Assembly (NCBI GenBank): GCA_013433145.1
Contig: CM024182.1
Span: forward strand, 7,889,474-7,953,473
Direction: 5' to 3'
Length of the DNA: 64,000 nt
DNA from: Ascaris suum
Lineage: Eukaryota; Nematoda; Chromadorea; Rhabditida; Ascarididae
The translations under genes and the position numbers were made by a program. The notes beneath the pieces are model-generated. The model saw nothing but the letters and a program-made list of their open reading frames with translations. It ran no database searches and had not been told where the DNA came from. Below are positions 26,696-39,882 of the stretch, piece by piece; the first letter of the stretch is position 1, and the number at the start of each line of letters is the position of its first letter.

Positions 26696-29600
26696 TTAGA
26701 ACCTATAATTTCAAAGAATATGACGATCACGAAAAACACGTATTCCACCGCATAAGACACGAACACTGTCGCTATCGGACAACGCGCTTTCTTCATCCTC
26801 GGAAAAGAAAAAAAAAGCCTTACGCCTCACTAAAAACTTAGTGTTCCCGCCAGAAAGGAGAGAAAGAAGCGAGGGAAGGTGGGATAGGTGGAGCGAAGTC
26901 GCGACGTAGACAACATGGATACGGTACCCATCCACAACTAGCTAGCCTCACAGGGTCACCAAAACCAAAAATGCGTCGAGTTTGGAGTCCTCGCCTACCA
27001 CCGAGCCATCAACGAAAAACCTTACCTTCCTGCAACAACGAAATTACACCCACCTGGTCTCTTTTCTAAGGCAGTGAATTAAATAAGTGCTTATTACAAG
27101 CTTTCCAGTAAAACCTACTTCTCCCTGCCCCTCCCCCCAATAAAACAGATAACTGTTAGACTAACAGGCGATCTTGAGAACTGTCAGTAAGCATAACATT
27201 ATGCAGGAATAGTCAACACTCCAACTCTCGAAGCTTGCACCACAACCATAAACCTAATTCAAGATTGTGCAAAAACCTCGAAACGCCACATCTCATCCAT
27301 ACCATTAACCATAAACCACCGTTTAATATGCACACCACACATCACAAATACCAGTCCCCCAACCAACCTCCCACTAACGCCTCCACTCTGACGATTGAAA
27401 ACGAGCCGTTTGTCAACGATTCGCGTCACTAACTCTCGTGTCGGAAGACTACAATTTTTCGAAAATCAATTGCCTGAGGACATCGCAGCGAATAAGATTC
27501 AAATAAAAACCGCCATAAAACATCTTGCAACAAAGAAAAATCGATAATTTAGCGTTTGCCACTCAGCATATGCAAATTCGTAATGTGCAAGCGTTGGGAG
27601 TAGCAGATATGGTTTAAAGGATGAGAGGAGGTGAGAGGGGAAAGAAAGGATGGCAGGTCGTCTGCATAAGTTCTCCTAATTACTAAATAGAAGTGTAATT
27701 TGAAATGTGTGCGGAGAGCGCCTGAAAGTAGTGCGGTAATAACGCATACCTTTAATGAGGTTGACGCAAAAACCTGGTCTTTTGATGCTTTAAGAGGTGC
27801 TAAAAACTTGGCGCAACCAGCCTGGATTCTAGCTCAATAATAAAACCAAGAGCGCTCATTTGCAAGACGTCATTATATCACCGATTTGCAAACGTTTATT
27901 ATCGATGAATGCATCGAGCGAGAAAGAGAGCACATGGGTATAGATGCAGAGCACGGGTGAAAACATTTCAAAGAGACATGAGAGGACAATTCGCTAACGC
28001 TACAGTACTATGTGGAAAATGCAAGTGCCGCCTATAGCAAATCGAGTGCGACGTGTGCGGGTCGATAGCGAACGTTTCGATGTGTGCTCTCAGGTTGTTT
28101 CAAGAAGCTACGATCCGCTTAGGTGACAAAAAGGTGGATGAAGGAGTCATATGCAAATTTGATGCGTTCCCAGGAACTGAAAAAAAGCAGAAAAACAGAT
28201 TGAGAAAAACAAGTGTATAATAAAATTCCATCGAAGGTTGTCACAAGCACGTAGTGAAGCAATAATTTTACCAACCTCAATTCTGCTGGCTCATTTCAGG
28301 TTTATATTTTCGTCGTTTTTAATCATCCGGGGTGTGCTTCCAAAGCAAATTTCTCTTCACGCAAGAATGCATCGGATTCTTTGCTTAGCAAAATTTTTAA
28401 AAACTTTCTAAAGAAATATTCTGCTTCAGATGATAGAAGTGGGAAGCAAATAGGCGTAATAAATAAAGGAAAATACTTAGGAGGAATCGCTTCGAGATCT
28501 CTTGCATTGGCGCATCTGCTATCCAAACCTGGCGGTAGCATGTCAACGTAATGCGTTCCCCCTTTAAAAAAATGTTCACTACAAGCAAAGACCATTCTTT
28601 TCCATATATAAGATGAACCCCATCGACAGTTATCCCACTTGATAATATGAGCATGCATGCGAAGCAGCGCAGTAATATTCTTTGTTGTATTTATTCCAAC
28701 GCGCAAAGTGCAATCAAATTTCGAGAATTGGCAGCATCAATATCCGAAACAAGGTCGTTTAGTGTTGTTTTCTCGGGAATATGCCTATCCCTTTAGACAC
28801 TTGATTAGTTCATTTCAGAAAACAGAAGAGACCAAATATTTTCGTTTCACCACGAAAAGCCGCTAAAAATCGACGACGCAGAATAGGCGGAAAGATGGAA
28901 TAAATGCTGCTGAAGTTGTCGCAACATCCACATGCTGCAATTGTGAATTGCTATGCCCTAACATCGAAAAAACTTTTACTATTAACCTATCGGTCGTTGC
29001 CAGTAAAACTTTTCGTTTAATTTGTGTTTATCGTGCACTTGATACTTCTATATGTGGTTCTGAAGAATTTTTGATGCGATCTGTGAGTTATGAGTGTGGG
29101 GAATCATGCAGTCATTATAGTCGGCTATCTGAACTCTGGTTTTGCGCTCTAGAATAAACCTGGTGAAACATCGCAATCCATTAATCCATTAACTAAATAA
29201 CCGATCGCTGGGAAACTCTCTAAAAAGCACCGCGTCCAAGTTGACGTCGTCCAAGATCCTACTCGTGATAATAAAGCTCCTGACCGAGTTTTGATAAAAC
29301 GATTACACAAGCATCCACTTTGAAGTTGAAACTTTCATTTAAAAGCAATACGGCGAAATGGAAAAGATGTCATGATAATTAAATATTGCCTATGAAAAGT
29401 GTTGTGTAATTTATGTTAATTTCAGAGATTAGCGGAGATTATCTTCTTTCTCTTATATTATAATCGAATCGAAACTTCACTGAAGATTGCACTGTTCCAT
29501 TGTTGCTGAGAAATTATCGGAAACTGCAAATTGTCTTCTCAGCGCTTTAAAGCACAAATATATTTATCATTATTAAAATGCCTTTATCGCCTACTCCCGA

Positions 29601-32131
29601 GACCAATCGCGGAACTGTCGAAGTTTGCGTTGCAAACAGCGACACTTCGAAGGAGAGAGAAAAAAGGAACGAAGCACTAAAATGGCCTATGGAGAGCGCG
29701 AGAAGGTCGCGAATATTGATGCCATGGAGAAACGAAAAGGAATGTCTAGCGCCTTTCGCTTCCACTTATCTATTACTGTCAGGCGATGCACAGGCTGATA
29801 AAGAACTGCATAAAATGAGGGCACGAAGAACTGTGAGCATCTCTTGGAGGTAATGCTTAGCTAGGGTCACCGAGATCCGGCGCACCAATGTCGACCATCA
29901 ACTCCGCAGCTCTCAAATACCACCGTCATCGTCCGTCATCCACTTTACTAACAATAAACCTAGCTCTCTAAAACTGACTATCTGCAAACAGGAGTCACAG
30001 AGGGTACAATCCCATGTCGCAACTAGGATCCCGCCACTATGATATTTCCTCCCTTTTGGTTTCTAATTTCAGTCTACTCGAGAGTGTCTCCAGAAACGCT
30101 TCATTAGGTATTACTTTTCGTAAAATTCACTGCAATCTATATGAGATAGATTACACTGCAAGGCTAAAAATCTCTCACCTGATTCAGCAGAACATTGAGA
30201 AATTTTATTTGATTTTTTTGTAGTAAAATTGTGCCCAACTTTTCCGACATTCCATTCTGAGAGATATTTCAATTTGCCTCTTCCCGTAATCGACGTTGCT
30301 ATCAAGTCCACTTCCGTAAAAGCGTTGCTGCGTAAAACAGTGTTCTCAATAGTTCCCTGGTCAAAGTTTTGAGAGGCGGAAATCTGCTTTTTGCCGATAT
30401 CATCAACACGTCCACTCTATTCTTCTTCAAACTGCTGTTTAGTGATCTCGATTTTCACGCTATTGCCGTCGTAGCGCATCGAAGCCAGAGCCGTTTTATG
30501 CCCTATCATCTGGATGCTTTATGGCTTTCATTCTTTGTTCCGCTTATCTTTATGTTCTCAGTATTTTTCGTAATGTTCTCAACGAGAAGCTGAAACAATT
30601 AAAAAACGAAATAATAGGCGAAAATTTATTTCGGATGAGGAAGAAGCAAATTAACGAAGAATATATGTGATACGATGGTAATCTTTCACGTATAGAACAT
30701 AGAAATCAAATAGCACTGTTATAGGACTAAACAGCAGTATTATGATAAAATGAAGGAATAAAAGGATATAACATAACTTTAGCCGAAATGGTTGAAGCTT
30801 TGAGTAAGTTCTCAGCGAAATCAGATGCAGTTAGTTTAACTAATCTTCGTCTAAATATGGCACAAGGGAGCGAACGCATTAACCCTTTATTCGAAAAATG
30901 GGCAAAACGAGGTTAATAAAACGGCTGTCATATAGTGGTAATTGATAGTCCCATATAACACTATTCAAAATATCCAAGAGGCAGATATTTTATCTCATCC
31001 GAGTAACTTTTCGCTGTAATGTTCTTTCGTTTTAGAAATACGTTCAAAGTAGTGTTGAAGAATTGAGCCCGCATAGGCGAAGATTTTGCCCACATTACTA
31101 TCTATAGATGGTGTTTGAGTGTTTCCGATATACAGGAAATGTCCTCTATTAAAAGTTGAAATATGCTGCATATAACTCAGCAGAATTAGCAAAAACAGCA
31201 AATGATAACAACATTCGCTTGCTATATGATGATCTGTTTTGCTTTTATGGCACTCTTCTTTAGTTATAATAGTTTATTTTATTATACTGCATATAGTTTT
31301 ACTTTATACTTTCATGCTCAATATAGACAGGTTGAAAGGATTATGCTCGATGCCATCTATGCCAATTGGATTTCGGAACGGTGTCAGAGCTTAAGCCAAT
31401 TAAGCCACCACATATTACTACTATCTATAGATTTTCCATTATGACTGCCTGCTCTTCTTTTTCAAAGAATTCTCCATGTTTGCATTTTAATTCAGCCTCC
31501 AACACGATTTTCCATAATATCCTCAAAGCCTTTCGGCCTCTTTTGTTTCAATTTACTACGAATTTACGCGAGCACATTTATGTTATACAAAATCTTTAAC
31601 CTCTTTTGTAGGCAACTTTGAGGGAACTAAAGGATGTAATACAGCAACCTTTTGATAGCATTCACTAAGTTTTACCTCATGAGTGGAATATTGAACGAGA
31701 CTAAAAATATTAGTGCTTTGGAGAAAAATTTCCAGCAAAATGATCGACGTAATACTCTCTACGACCGGAAAGATAAAGTTCAGATTACATGCGAAATCGA
31801 ATCAAGGATTTGCTCAAAGCCGGATGTGTGTATAAATATATGTATAAATACAAACGAGCAAATAAATAAATAAACAAATAAATAAATATCCCGTTTATTC
31901 TTCCGTTCCACCCATTTTGCTTTTTTTCCATGGGACTTCAATGATGCCCTTTTCGGAAATTCCTATTCGAGATTTTGATAGAAATCCGCGGGGTCCTGCT
32001 TTTCCTTCCTCACTTTATAAATCGAGTTATTCATTTATAACTGAAAGGAGGGAGTGGCCAGTACCATGATTGCATCACTATGTAGGTTATCGCCTGAGCT
32101 GTAATCGCTGAAGCGGAAACGTTGCGGCTCC
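26696..32131. other. region between rsp-3 and the ECHS1-like gene
   Basis: No gene is assigned. Two plus-strand frames look mildly coding: 29578-29853 (91 codons, MPLSPTPETNRGTVEVCVAN) and 28012-28126 (MWKMQVPPIANRVRRVRVDS), the latter overlapped by another open frame starting at 28081 (MCALRLFQEATIRLGDKKVD). None is recognised. Confidence 0.35.
31894..31899 (-). terminator. possible poly(A) signal for the ECHS1-like gene
   Basis: AATAAA on the minus strand about 235 bases beyond the stop codon, within a stretch rich in similar motifs. Candidate only. Confidence 0.3.
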
Positions 32132-32197
32132 TTATTCGTTCGTCCATTTTGGCGGACGTTTTTCAATGAATGCTCTCATGCCTTCTTTCCTGTCCTC
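32132..32197 (-). CDS. ECHS1: ECHS1-like terminal exon 6
   Basis: The acceptor is TTTTTTCAG|GAG. Twenty-one codons, EDRKEGMRAFIEKRPPKWTN then E, and TAA. EDRKEGMxAFxEKR is the conserved C-terminus of the family. Confidence 0.9.
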   Translation of the reverse strand, partial: EDRKEGMRAFIEKRPPKWTNE

Positions 32198-33614
32198 CTG
32201 AAAAAAGAATGTCGGCTAGACCAAAAAAAGATTCGATGTGGAGTCCAACAAACGTAGATGGGACTCAAGAGCTCCTGCTCCTCGGGTCAACACTCTACCG
32301 TCTCGCTCACATCAGCTTCAACTAGGAGTGTTAGGAGTTATGGTAGTGTTACAAATTTACGTCGAACTATGTTTAAAACTAATTATTAATGTCCGTACTT
32401 ATCAAACTTATTTGGTCCATCAGGGCCCCGAATTCTTATGGAGTCCCGAGTAGGCGACATACGATGCGAGCTGCTCCTGGTCTTGCCAAGCTACCAGTCC
32501 GCTGACACTATCTTCCTTCGAGGGCCAACATTGGTGCTGGTATTGATGCATTAAGCCGCTGAATGTCGATATTTAAGCAAAAAATGCGAAACGCTGAAAT
32601 TTGCATACTTGCGCGCTGACCTGCTGATTTAGGACGTTCATCAAAATAGAGCGTTTTTTATCTCGGCCGAAAAATTTGGCTGGGTATATCCCTAATTATC
32701 GTTTCGACATCCGCCCCTGATCGCCACAATCTCAGTCGTTGAAGCGACATCATGTCTATGCGTATTATATTCGTGCTTTTGTCCAAATGTTAACTAGTTG
32801 ACTAATGAGGATGTGAATGGAATTGTCTATATGTGCAGTAGGCTCCGAATCCGAATCAAAAACTATCTGTATGCTCGATTTCCTCAATTCAGAGACCATT
32901 GAGGTAAGAGTAACGAAGGTTCGTATAATCTATGGCCTAGAACGACCTCGTATATCAACTTTCACGTTGGTCTATCGAATTTCTATGGAATTATGCACTT
33001 GAAAATGTACAAAGTTGAGTTAAACTTCACTACCGCTAGGGTGGGAAAAGCGAATCTTTTATAGAAAGTCTGTGCCACTGACGACTCCATAAAAATTCTT
33101 ATATATTTCTGCGCATGGCTTGCTGCTGTTGGCATTTTATGAAACAATGATATGACGAGCAGGTCTGGAAAAGCGCATTATATTCTCACTTTTGTATTCC
33201 TTTTGCCTTTTTTGGACGAGTTGGAAAATCGGTTGGTTTGACAGGTAATAGCGCAAAGTTGTTTCCCCTCCTGGCCACCTTATTATCAGCTCCTTTTTTC
33301 AGCTTCTCCATGTTGCCAATAAACAACTAATGTTAGCGCAGCTGAATTTGTAAGCGCTAATTTTATATCGGCACTGAGTGCTATAATTCTTCATGGGGAT
33401 GACCAATCGCATGAGAATTCGGTGACCAATGGACTAGATTGGGTGACCAATCCGATGAGAATCGTGCTTAGCACAACTTGAAAAGTCTGTTTGGCTCTTC
33501 TGCAGGTCTCCTCGTGTTGTAATTTGGATTATATGATAAGGCTCGCAAGAGACGCAATTTGACATAGAGGATGAGCAACGCAGAGAAAGAAAAAAAGAGT
33601 ATATAAGCAATTAC

Positions 33615-33788
33615 TGTGGCAAACGTGGCGTGGAAGAGCGCTCGTTCGGCGGCAAGTCCTTGTTGTAGAGTTGTCTCGTAGGCAGTGTTCACAGCTTGTT
33701 TCACCATCGACGTTACCAAAGCAGAATTCTGAGCGATCCTGTCAGCCAGGTTTATTGCCTCTTCGACTACCTTCTCAGGCGGAAATAC
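33615..33788 (-). CDS. ECHS1: ECHS1-like exon 5
   Basis: The acceptor is GGTTTGAAG|GTA (again AAG) and the donor GCCACA|GTAATT. The 58 codons run from VFPPEKVVEEAINLADRIAQ to ERALFHATFAT. A long (TA)n tract begins only about 40 bases upstream of this acceptor on the coding strand. Confidence 0.92.
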
Positions 33789-33825
33789 CTTCAAACCACT
33801 CTCAAATTAGTCCATTTTCATTGGG

Positions 33826-33934
<109 letters not shown>

Positions 33935-34321
33935 GAATGCTTATAAATATGCATTCGAAATATGCTGTGACATATATTTCATTGCACCGAGAGTCTCCTC
34001 CACTTTCCCTCAAAACGGGAGCAAACCTAGATATGAGGCATATAATACCTGGATTAATTGGCGTAGTAAAAAGAGACGGCTTTTCAATGGAAGTATTTTG
34101 CGGCATGCTGAGATATTAAACAAGAGAATGGTTCTTCTATATTATTAAAGCGGACAATTCCAGAGCTCAAGAGACAGAGCAAAAAAATGAGGTGAAAAAC
34201 GAGAAAGAAAAGCCCCTAGAGGCTAGACGAAACGATAGGGCCGCGCTAGAACGTGAGAGAGCCAAGCGTTGATATTCACCTGATTCCTTGCTCATCTAAT
34301 TTTGTCTTAATTTCTTCTTAG

Positions 34322-34877
34322 CCGCTGAAAGACGACGGCACTTGTAGTTACGCTGGACAATACTTGCGCTGCAAGATGTTGTTATTCCTCGTAAGACATA
34401 GAGACATGGGTCTTGTTTATGAGGCGCAGATATGCAGCAAAGCGATTTGATTTAGCGCAAGGGCAACGATAAATGTCACACGTGAGTAAACTGGAAAAGG
34501 AGCAGGTGGACGAGATCACGTTATCGCATTCAGGTCAGGCGTTGGAGGAGAAGACGCGGTCAAGTAACGTGTGGTTGCTGCCGGTGATAACGTATCTGAG
34601 AACGTTTGGTTCGGTCGCTGCCATCGACGTATCGTCGGCATGCCGATTACCCGAGGCCCAAAACTACTGCCTTATGGGGATGCATGTCTGGATGTGTTCC
34701 CAACTTGCACAACTGCCAAAGAAGTGTCTTCTTACATATCGGTGAGCAGCTTCATGCTGGTGCTGTTACAGAAGTGATTCGACCCTCTTTCTATATGCTT
34801 CTTCATTCCTTTTCTTGTAGAGGCATAACTTCAACCTATTCATTGTGCAACATAGGCGAAAGAAAATACTGCACTGA
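34322..34877 (+). pseudogene. coding-like stretch nested in ECHS1 intron 4, opposite strand, with in-frame stop
   Basis: One frame from 34493 reads GKGAGGRDHVIAFRSGVGG, then EDAVK, TAA (34565-34567), RVVAAGDNVSENVWFGRCHR, and continues as GMPITRGPKLLPYGDACLD to EVSSYIS with donor TCG|GTGAGC at 34741. A phase-compatible acceptor TTTCTTGTAG at 34820 leads to RHNFNLFIVQHRRKKILH and a stop. Upstream, TTCTTCTTAG|CCG (34322) to CTC|GTAAGA (34390) encodes PLKDDGTCSYAGQYLRCKML, but its phase does not join cleanly. The whole may be a decayed gene. No family is recognised. Confidence 0.35.
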
Positions 34878-35043
34878 AACGTTGCATGAAGAATCAAGAG
34901 CTTCATGTTATTCCTGCCCTTTTCCATGGAAGACTTTCGACTGCTAAGCGGGGTTTTTCGAATATAGGTCCCGTTTTCGACTGAAGATCCCCTGAGTACG
35001 TGACGACTCCTGAAGTCACAAACTCATTGGGAGACCGAGATTT

Positions 35044-35317
35044 TCTGTTTGAACGACAGAAGAAGGAAGAAAGGGAGGGAGGGAGATATAGGACAAAGAG
35101 AAAGGCGGGGGGAGGGGAGTAAAAGAGGAAAACGGAGAGCAGAACAAAGAAAGAAAGATGATGAGAGGGGGGGGGGGAAGAAGAAAGGTGAGAGGGGAAG
35201 AGGAAGGAGAAGAGATGGAAAGTGGCACAGAAATAACAGAGAGGAGCGGAAAGATGGGGAAAAGAAGAGAAGGGGAAGGAAAAAAAAGAGGGAAAAGGAG
35301 AGAGAAAAACAAAGCGG
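35044..35317 (+). repeat. homopurine-rich tract, about 270 bp
   Basis: Almost entirely A and G on the plus strand, including a run of ten or more G at about 35167-35176. It sits in ECHS1-like intron 4. Long ORFs in several frames (Arg/Lys/Glu-rich, or Ser/Pro/Phe-rich on the other strand) are low-complexity artefacts. Confidence 0.9.
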
Positions 35318-36162
35318 AACTCATGTTTTCCTGACATCTTTTCGACTCTTTACTTCATCTCGATCTTTACCAACCTTCCTTTGGTTTCTTCCACAGTGAG
35401 GTTTAAGCGACAAGATCAGAAGGCCAATAGGAGCCGGAAGATATCCTAATGCTCGAAGTTAGAGGTTCTCCAAGGAACCGTTAGAAAAACTCAACTCAAC
35501 GTGAAGGAACGATGCGCTAGTGGACACAGTGAGATGTTAGACCGACGTAGAACGATTCAGCGAATGTTTTTTTATGTGCCCCATGGATCTCATTTGTGCC
35601 TATAGGAAATATTATATGGTGATACCTCTGCAAAAACCTACGTTGAGTGGACAGTAGATTATATTTCTCATTTCAGGTAGCAGAAACTAAATGGCAACCA
35701 AAAATGTAGTTGGGATGGTTTACTGTCAACAAGACTGTCGACGACATCGCAGAATTTCCTTTTTGTTCTCTAAAATCTGATATAACGGCGAGTGACCAGA
35801 CGCGTAAGCAGAAACAAAAGGGAATATCAGCTCATTCGAAATGACAGGTGGTGATGTTTCCAGCTGTATAGACATCGATCTTTGCAAAAAACCACATTCA
35901 AGCAAACAAGAGAAGCACCTACTGATAACAGTACAAGTGCTGTTACTTGGTCGGTCTCGAAAGAAACCTCATACAAAGAGAAGCAACGCTCCTGCAAAGC
36001 GCGTCCTAGCCTCACCCGTCGTACTGAATCTGCAATTGCAGATATTCTGACCGTATTCTTTGGATTAGGTGTATATTGCAGAAGGCAAGGAGAGGGAGAT
36101 CGTGTCCACTCACTCTAAACTATTGCTTGCTTTGATGGATGAATTAGCTGAAAGGGCCAAAC

Positions 36163-36281
36163 CTTGGAGACAATTCCGCATTGTTTCGCTTCATTCGCTG
36201 ATATCTTGTCTCCAGTAAGACATAGCTCCATCGTAAGCGACTTCCCTGCTACCCTTGTCCAACGTTGCGTTCCACCAGCTC
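36163..36281 (-). CDS. ECHS1: ECHS1-like exon 4
   Basis: The acceptor is GGTTTAAG|GA (AAG rather than CAG) and the donor TCCAAG|GTTTGG. It encodes [15 protein letters not shown], then [19 protein letters not shown]. It needs one base from the preceding exon, which is the evidence for the phase conflict. Confidence 0.9.
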
Positions 36282-37950
36282 CTTAAACCCTAATCAAATG
36301 AAAATCAAGGAGCTGAAAGGTAATGTTTCACTGCGGACAAGAAAGAAGTCTACGAAATAAACAACAAAATGAAGCAGAAAACGATGTGAATTCCGGAGAG
36401 AAGGGGATGACACACAAGCTGCCAGCCACTTTCTACTCTCCACATGACAACTTGATTTGTACACATGCCATCTTCCTAAACATCATATTACTTCTCCATC
36501 TACATTGCTTTGTCCTTTCTTCACTTCACCATCATTCCATTTATATATTTCTGGAAACCATTTTTAGCAAAGCGCGTTGTTGCAAGGTCATATTTACATA
36601 AGTTCGTTCAACTGGCGAATATACATATATGTGAAGATATAAAAGTTATTGGTCATAACTTCTACACAACTTACTTCATCGTCTAATCGTTCACTAAAAA
36701 AGACGGAACAATTGTGGCACCGACCGCTTAGTTGCAAGAGATTTTCGATTTGAGATAGATAAAACATGAAGAGAAAAGTGAAGGAGCTCGCCAAAGCAAA
36801 GTGATTGACGTTAGCTTTTTTGCGAAATTTCCTAAGTCATTACTGAATAATGATTATGCGAAATAAGTCCTTCGTATTTTCATCAATTCAAATGTTCGCG
36901 GAAGCTTCCCAGAAAGCGTCTGCAGTCCTCTAACCAGACGGGACTGAAACGAAAAATGCACACGAATTTCTATTCTCGTTAAAGTGTTCACAGCTTTTTC
37001 TAAAGATGGCCGACCAATATGGATGATGGTATACGAGACAACATTTGATGTGCTAATCGCCAAGTTTCACAACCTTAGCTTCAGTAGTTCCCGAAGAGAA
37101 CTTAGCACAGACATACTCCATCACACACACCGGCACGTACAGGACGTCGTTAAAACGTATTTGCGCAAGCGAATTTGTGAAAGCGCCAAGAACAAATCTC
37201 TTGTAACAGATTTGAGCGAGTAATTGCATCACCTGGAAGGTGAAGGCGTTTTTAGGCATTGAAAAAAATTTTTTTAAACTTTTGGAAATTTTCTTTGCAG
37301 CGTTTGCGATAGCGTGTATCGGTCTATCTGTTGCTTCAGCCGGGGAACCAGTGCAACTAAAGTTACAAGAGATTTGTAAAGCATAATGCATGATGACCTC
37401 TCATACCACAGGATCGTCTCCTATTAGGTTGCGTCATCGCTAATTAACACATGGGGTTTTCGAAGTGAACTGCGTCATCGTTCGTTAACATATCTGGAGG
37501 GGCCTCAAGCAGTACTCTGCAATCTTTTTATGAAGAGATGATTAGGAATGATTCTACTGAAGTGCGCAATTACTTATAACTACTACATTCTGTTTCTTAA
37601 CGCAACCTGAGGGTAGCAGTTTGAAGAAAGAAAGTGAACGATTCGAAGGAGATATCTACAAAGAGCTCCTTTCAAAGAGAGTATAACATTCTAGAGAGGG
37701 AGATTGCAGCAGCTAGCAATCCTAACGACATCTTCACTACATTGCGTTAATTATATTACACTCTTGAATCATCAGCGTTATAATATATGCACTTTGCCTT
37801 ATTTTAATCATTTTTTTCGCCACTCATGCGCAATATGGCTTGCTCAGCCGCTGATCAACTTCCCTTTCTTCCGTATATCATTAAAATGTTCAAAAATTCT
37901 AAACATTGAGAAAATTTCTCATGAAAAATCGATTAGATGAAAACAACTAC

Positions 37951-38177
37951 CTGGGATTGTCCGATTTTAATTTCGGGTTGGGCGAAAAGTGCTTTCTCAC
38001 TGGCATAGATAATGTCGCACATGAGGGCTAACTCACAGCCACCTCCAAATGCCACACCATTGACGGCAGCGATGATTGGTTTCCGCAGTGCTGTCAGCAC
38101 ACTCCAATCACCAGGTAAGCCCGATTTATGTACGTCGGCGAAACTCAACTCACCCATTTCTTTTATATCTGCGCCTG
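37951..38177 (-). CDS. ECHS1: ECHS1-like exon 3 (catalytic core, carries the frameshift)
   Basis: The acceptor is TGTTTAG|CA and the donor CCCAG|GTAGTT. It holds the oxyanion-hole residues and both catalytic glutamates. The last codons read GGA CAA TCC CAG. One more A in the AA of CAA (near 37957-37958) would give IGQIP plus one base, matching the family IGxIPGAGG and the phase of exon 4. Confidence 0.92.
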
Positions 38178-39800
38178 CTAAACAATTCTTCAATCATTGA
38201 ATGAAAAATCTTTTCTGGTTGGCTGAGGTATTGAAGCTTCACAGTTGTTTCTAGACTTCTAAATTTGCACTAACACTCCGCTGAATGACTTTTTAAAAAA
38301 AATAAAAACTGGAATATCGCAAAAAAACGTAGGAAGTTATTTTCCAGTAAAGACAGAAAAATAAGAAAGAGACTATGGACTGGTCGCGCTTCAGATCTTG
38401 CTCATCAAGTTGAAAAAAGTTCAATAGCAGCTTGAACTTAGCGTTGCTACAATCGAGACTGAAGCAGTCTTACAATAATGAGCCTTTGAGCTTGATATCG
38501 ATGAGCCCTTTTTTGAGACTGCACAGTAGTGAAGGGTATCTTTTTTGACATACAACTAAAAATAAATTGTTCACCAGTAACGTAAACGATCGCCAAAACC
38601 CACGGGTCAATATAATTTTAGCAGTCATGTACACCAGATTCCTAGCTGGTGTGGGGAGAGCACAGAATGGTGGGGCGGTGAGGTGAATCCTCTCCTATGG
38701 AAGAAGAATGAAAAGAATCAAAGTGATTTTCATCTCCACGCTGGTTGAAAGAGAAAAGCAGAAGCTTTCAAGAAATAGCGCATAAATCTTGCATTCTGCT
38801 ATATTCCAGCTAATTTAACGATACCGATAGAATACCTTCTGTATTTATAGCAAAAGCACTCCATTTGACATAATTGCATAGTGATTTAATCTTTAATTTT
38901 TTGGCTTCTCTTATTCTCTTTACTGGAGCTATCATAGATCGAATTTGATACATAAGAACGGGGTAATTTATGAAATAACTACTAGTAAAGATGGGAGAAT
39001 TACGCAATATTTATTATAGTTTGTGTTACTTACATTAATGCTATGAATACTATACTCTCAATACCTTCAGTGACTAGAAAATTCAGGCTTATTTTCCCGT
39101 TTATTAATGCTTATTGCTGCTTATATTTTCTCATCAATGCTTATTTACTCTGTTTACTTTAAGCTGCATCAACGCCTACTCTATGAGGGAAAAAAATTCT
39201 CTATGACATCATTGAAACTTTGTTAGATTTTCAAATAGGATAAAAATCATTTCAAATATTCTCAAGTTAAAATGTCCACCTCGAAATCCTCTATAAGAAA
39301 TATGCGTTGTTGTAACGCCCACCTTAAAGAATTCTCTTCAGTGTGTTAAAGCTTGCATACTGCCTTTTCCTCTTCCCTTAATGGAACATGCAACATTTTA
39401 TCACTAGAATAAACTCCAGCCTATTCTCATAACAATGATAATATAATAATAAGGCGTTGATCACTTATACGTAAAACCACCTTGGCGGTGGCACATAAAA
39501 GGGATGAAGGCGTGCGAACTAGCTCGCTAGCAAAGCTTATGTGTGGAAACTGAAAATGCACGGGTTTTTCCTATCTGCAGAAATGTTTTCGCCAATATAA
39601 GAGCTATACTTGCGCACATAATAAAAATATTAATAGGAGTGATCTTCACGTTTTCTAGATGCAATAAATTGAAAGAAGTGAAAGATAGAGTGTTGGGGAC
39701 ATCACCGAAAATTATTTCTTCTTTTTTCGCATTGCAGCGATTATTTCAAATACCGTGGTGTCTTTTCACTGAAATAAAATTAAGATCCAAAGTCTCGTAC

Positions 39801-39882
39801 CGGAAAATGCGCGATGAGAGCCGGTCAGCACGATCACAACGATAGACTCGTCAGCATTGCAATCCTCTAGCGCCACATTCAG
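39801..39882 (-). CDS. ECHS1: ECHS1-like exon 2
   Basis: The acceptor is TTTTATAG|CTG and the donor TCCG|GTACGAG. It encodes LNVALEDCNADESIVVIVL followed by TGSHRAFS and one base of Ala. The VxVLTGxxxAFSAGADIKE run across the junction is characteristic of the family and confirms the splice. Confidence 0.9.

Noticed and set aside
26437..26796. 119-codon minus ORF overlapping rsp-3 exon 1
   Set aside because: A shadow in another frame of the real exon (the RRM1 frame is certain).
33468..33614. Extension of hydratase exon 5 past the ACA|GTAATT donor
   Set aside because: The peptide after FHATFAT turns hydrophobic and unrelated, while the exon at 32197 supplies the conserved EDRKEGM tail.
34903..35399. 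Long Ser/Pro/Phe-rich and Arg/Lys/Glu-rich ORFs
   Set aside because: They arise from the homopurine tract and lie inside an intron of the hydratase gene.
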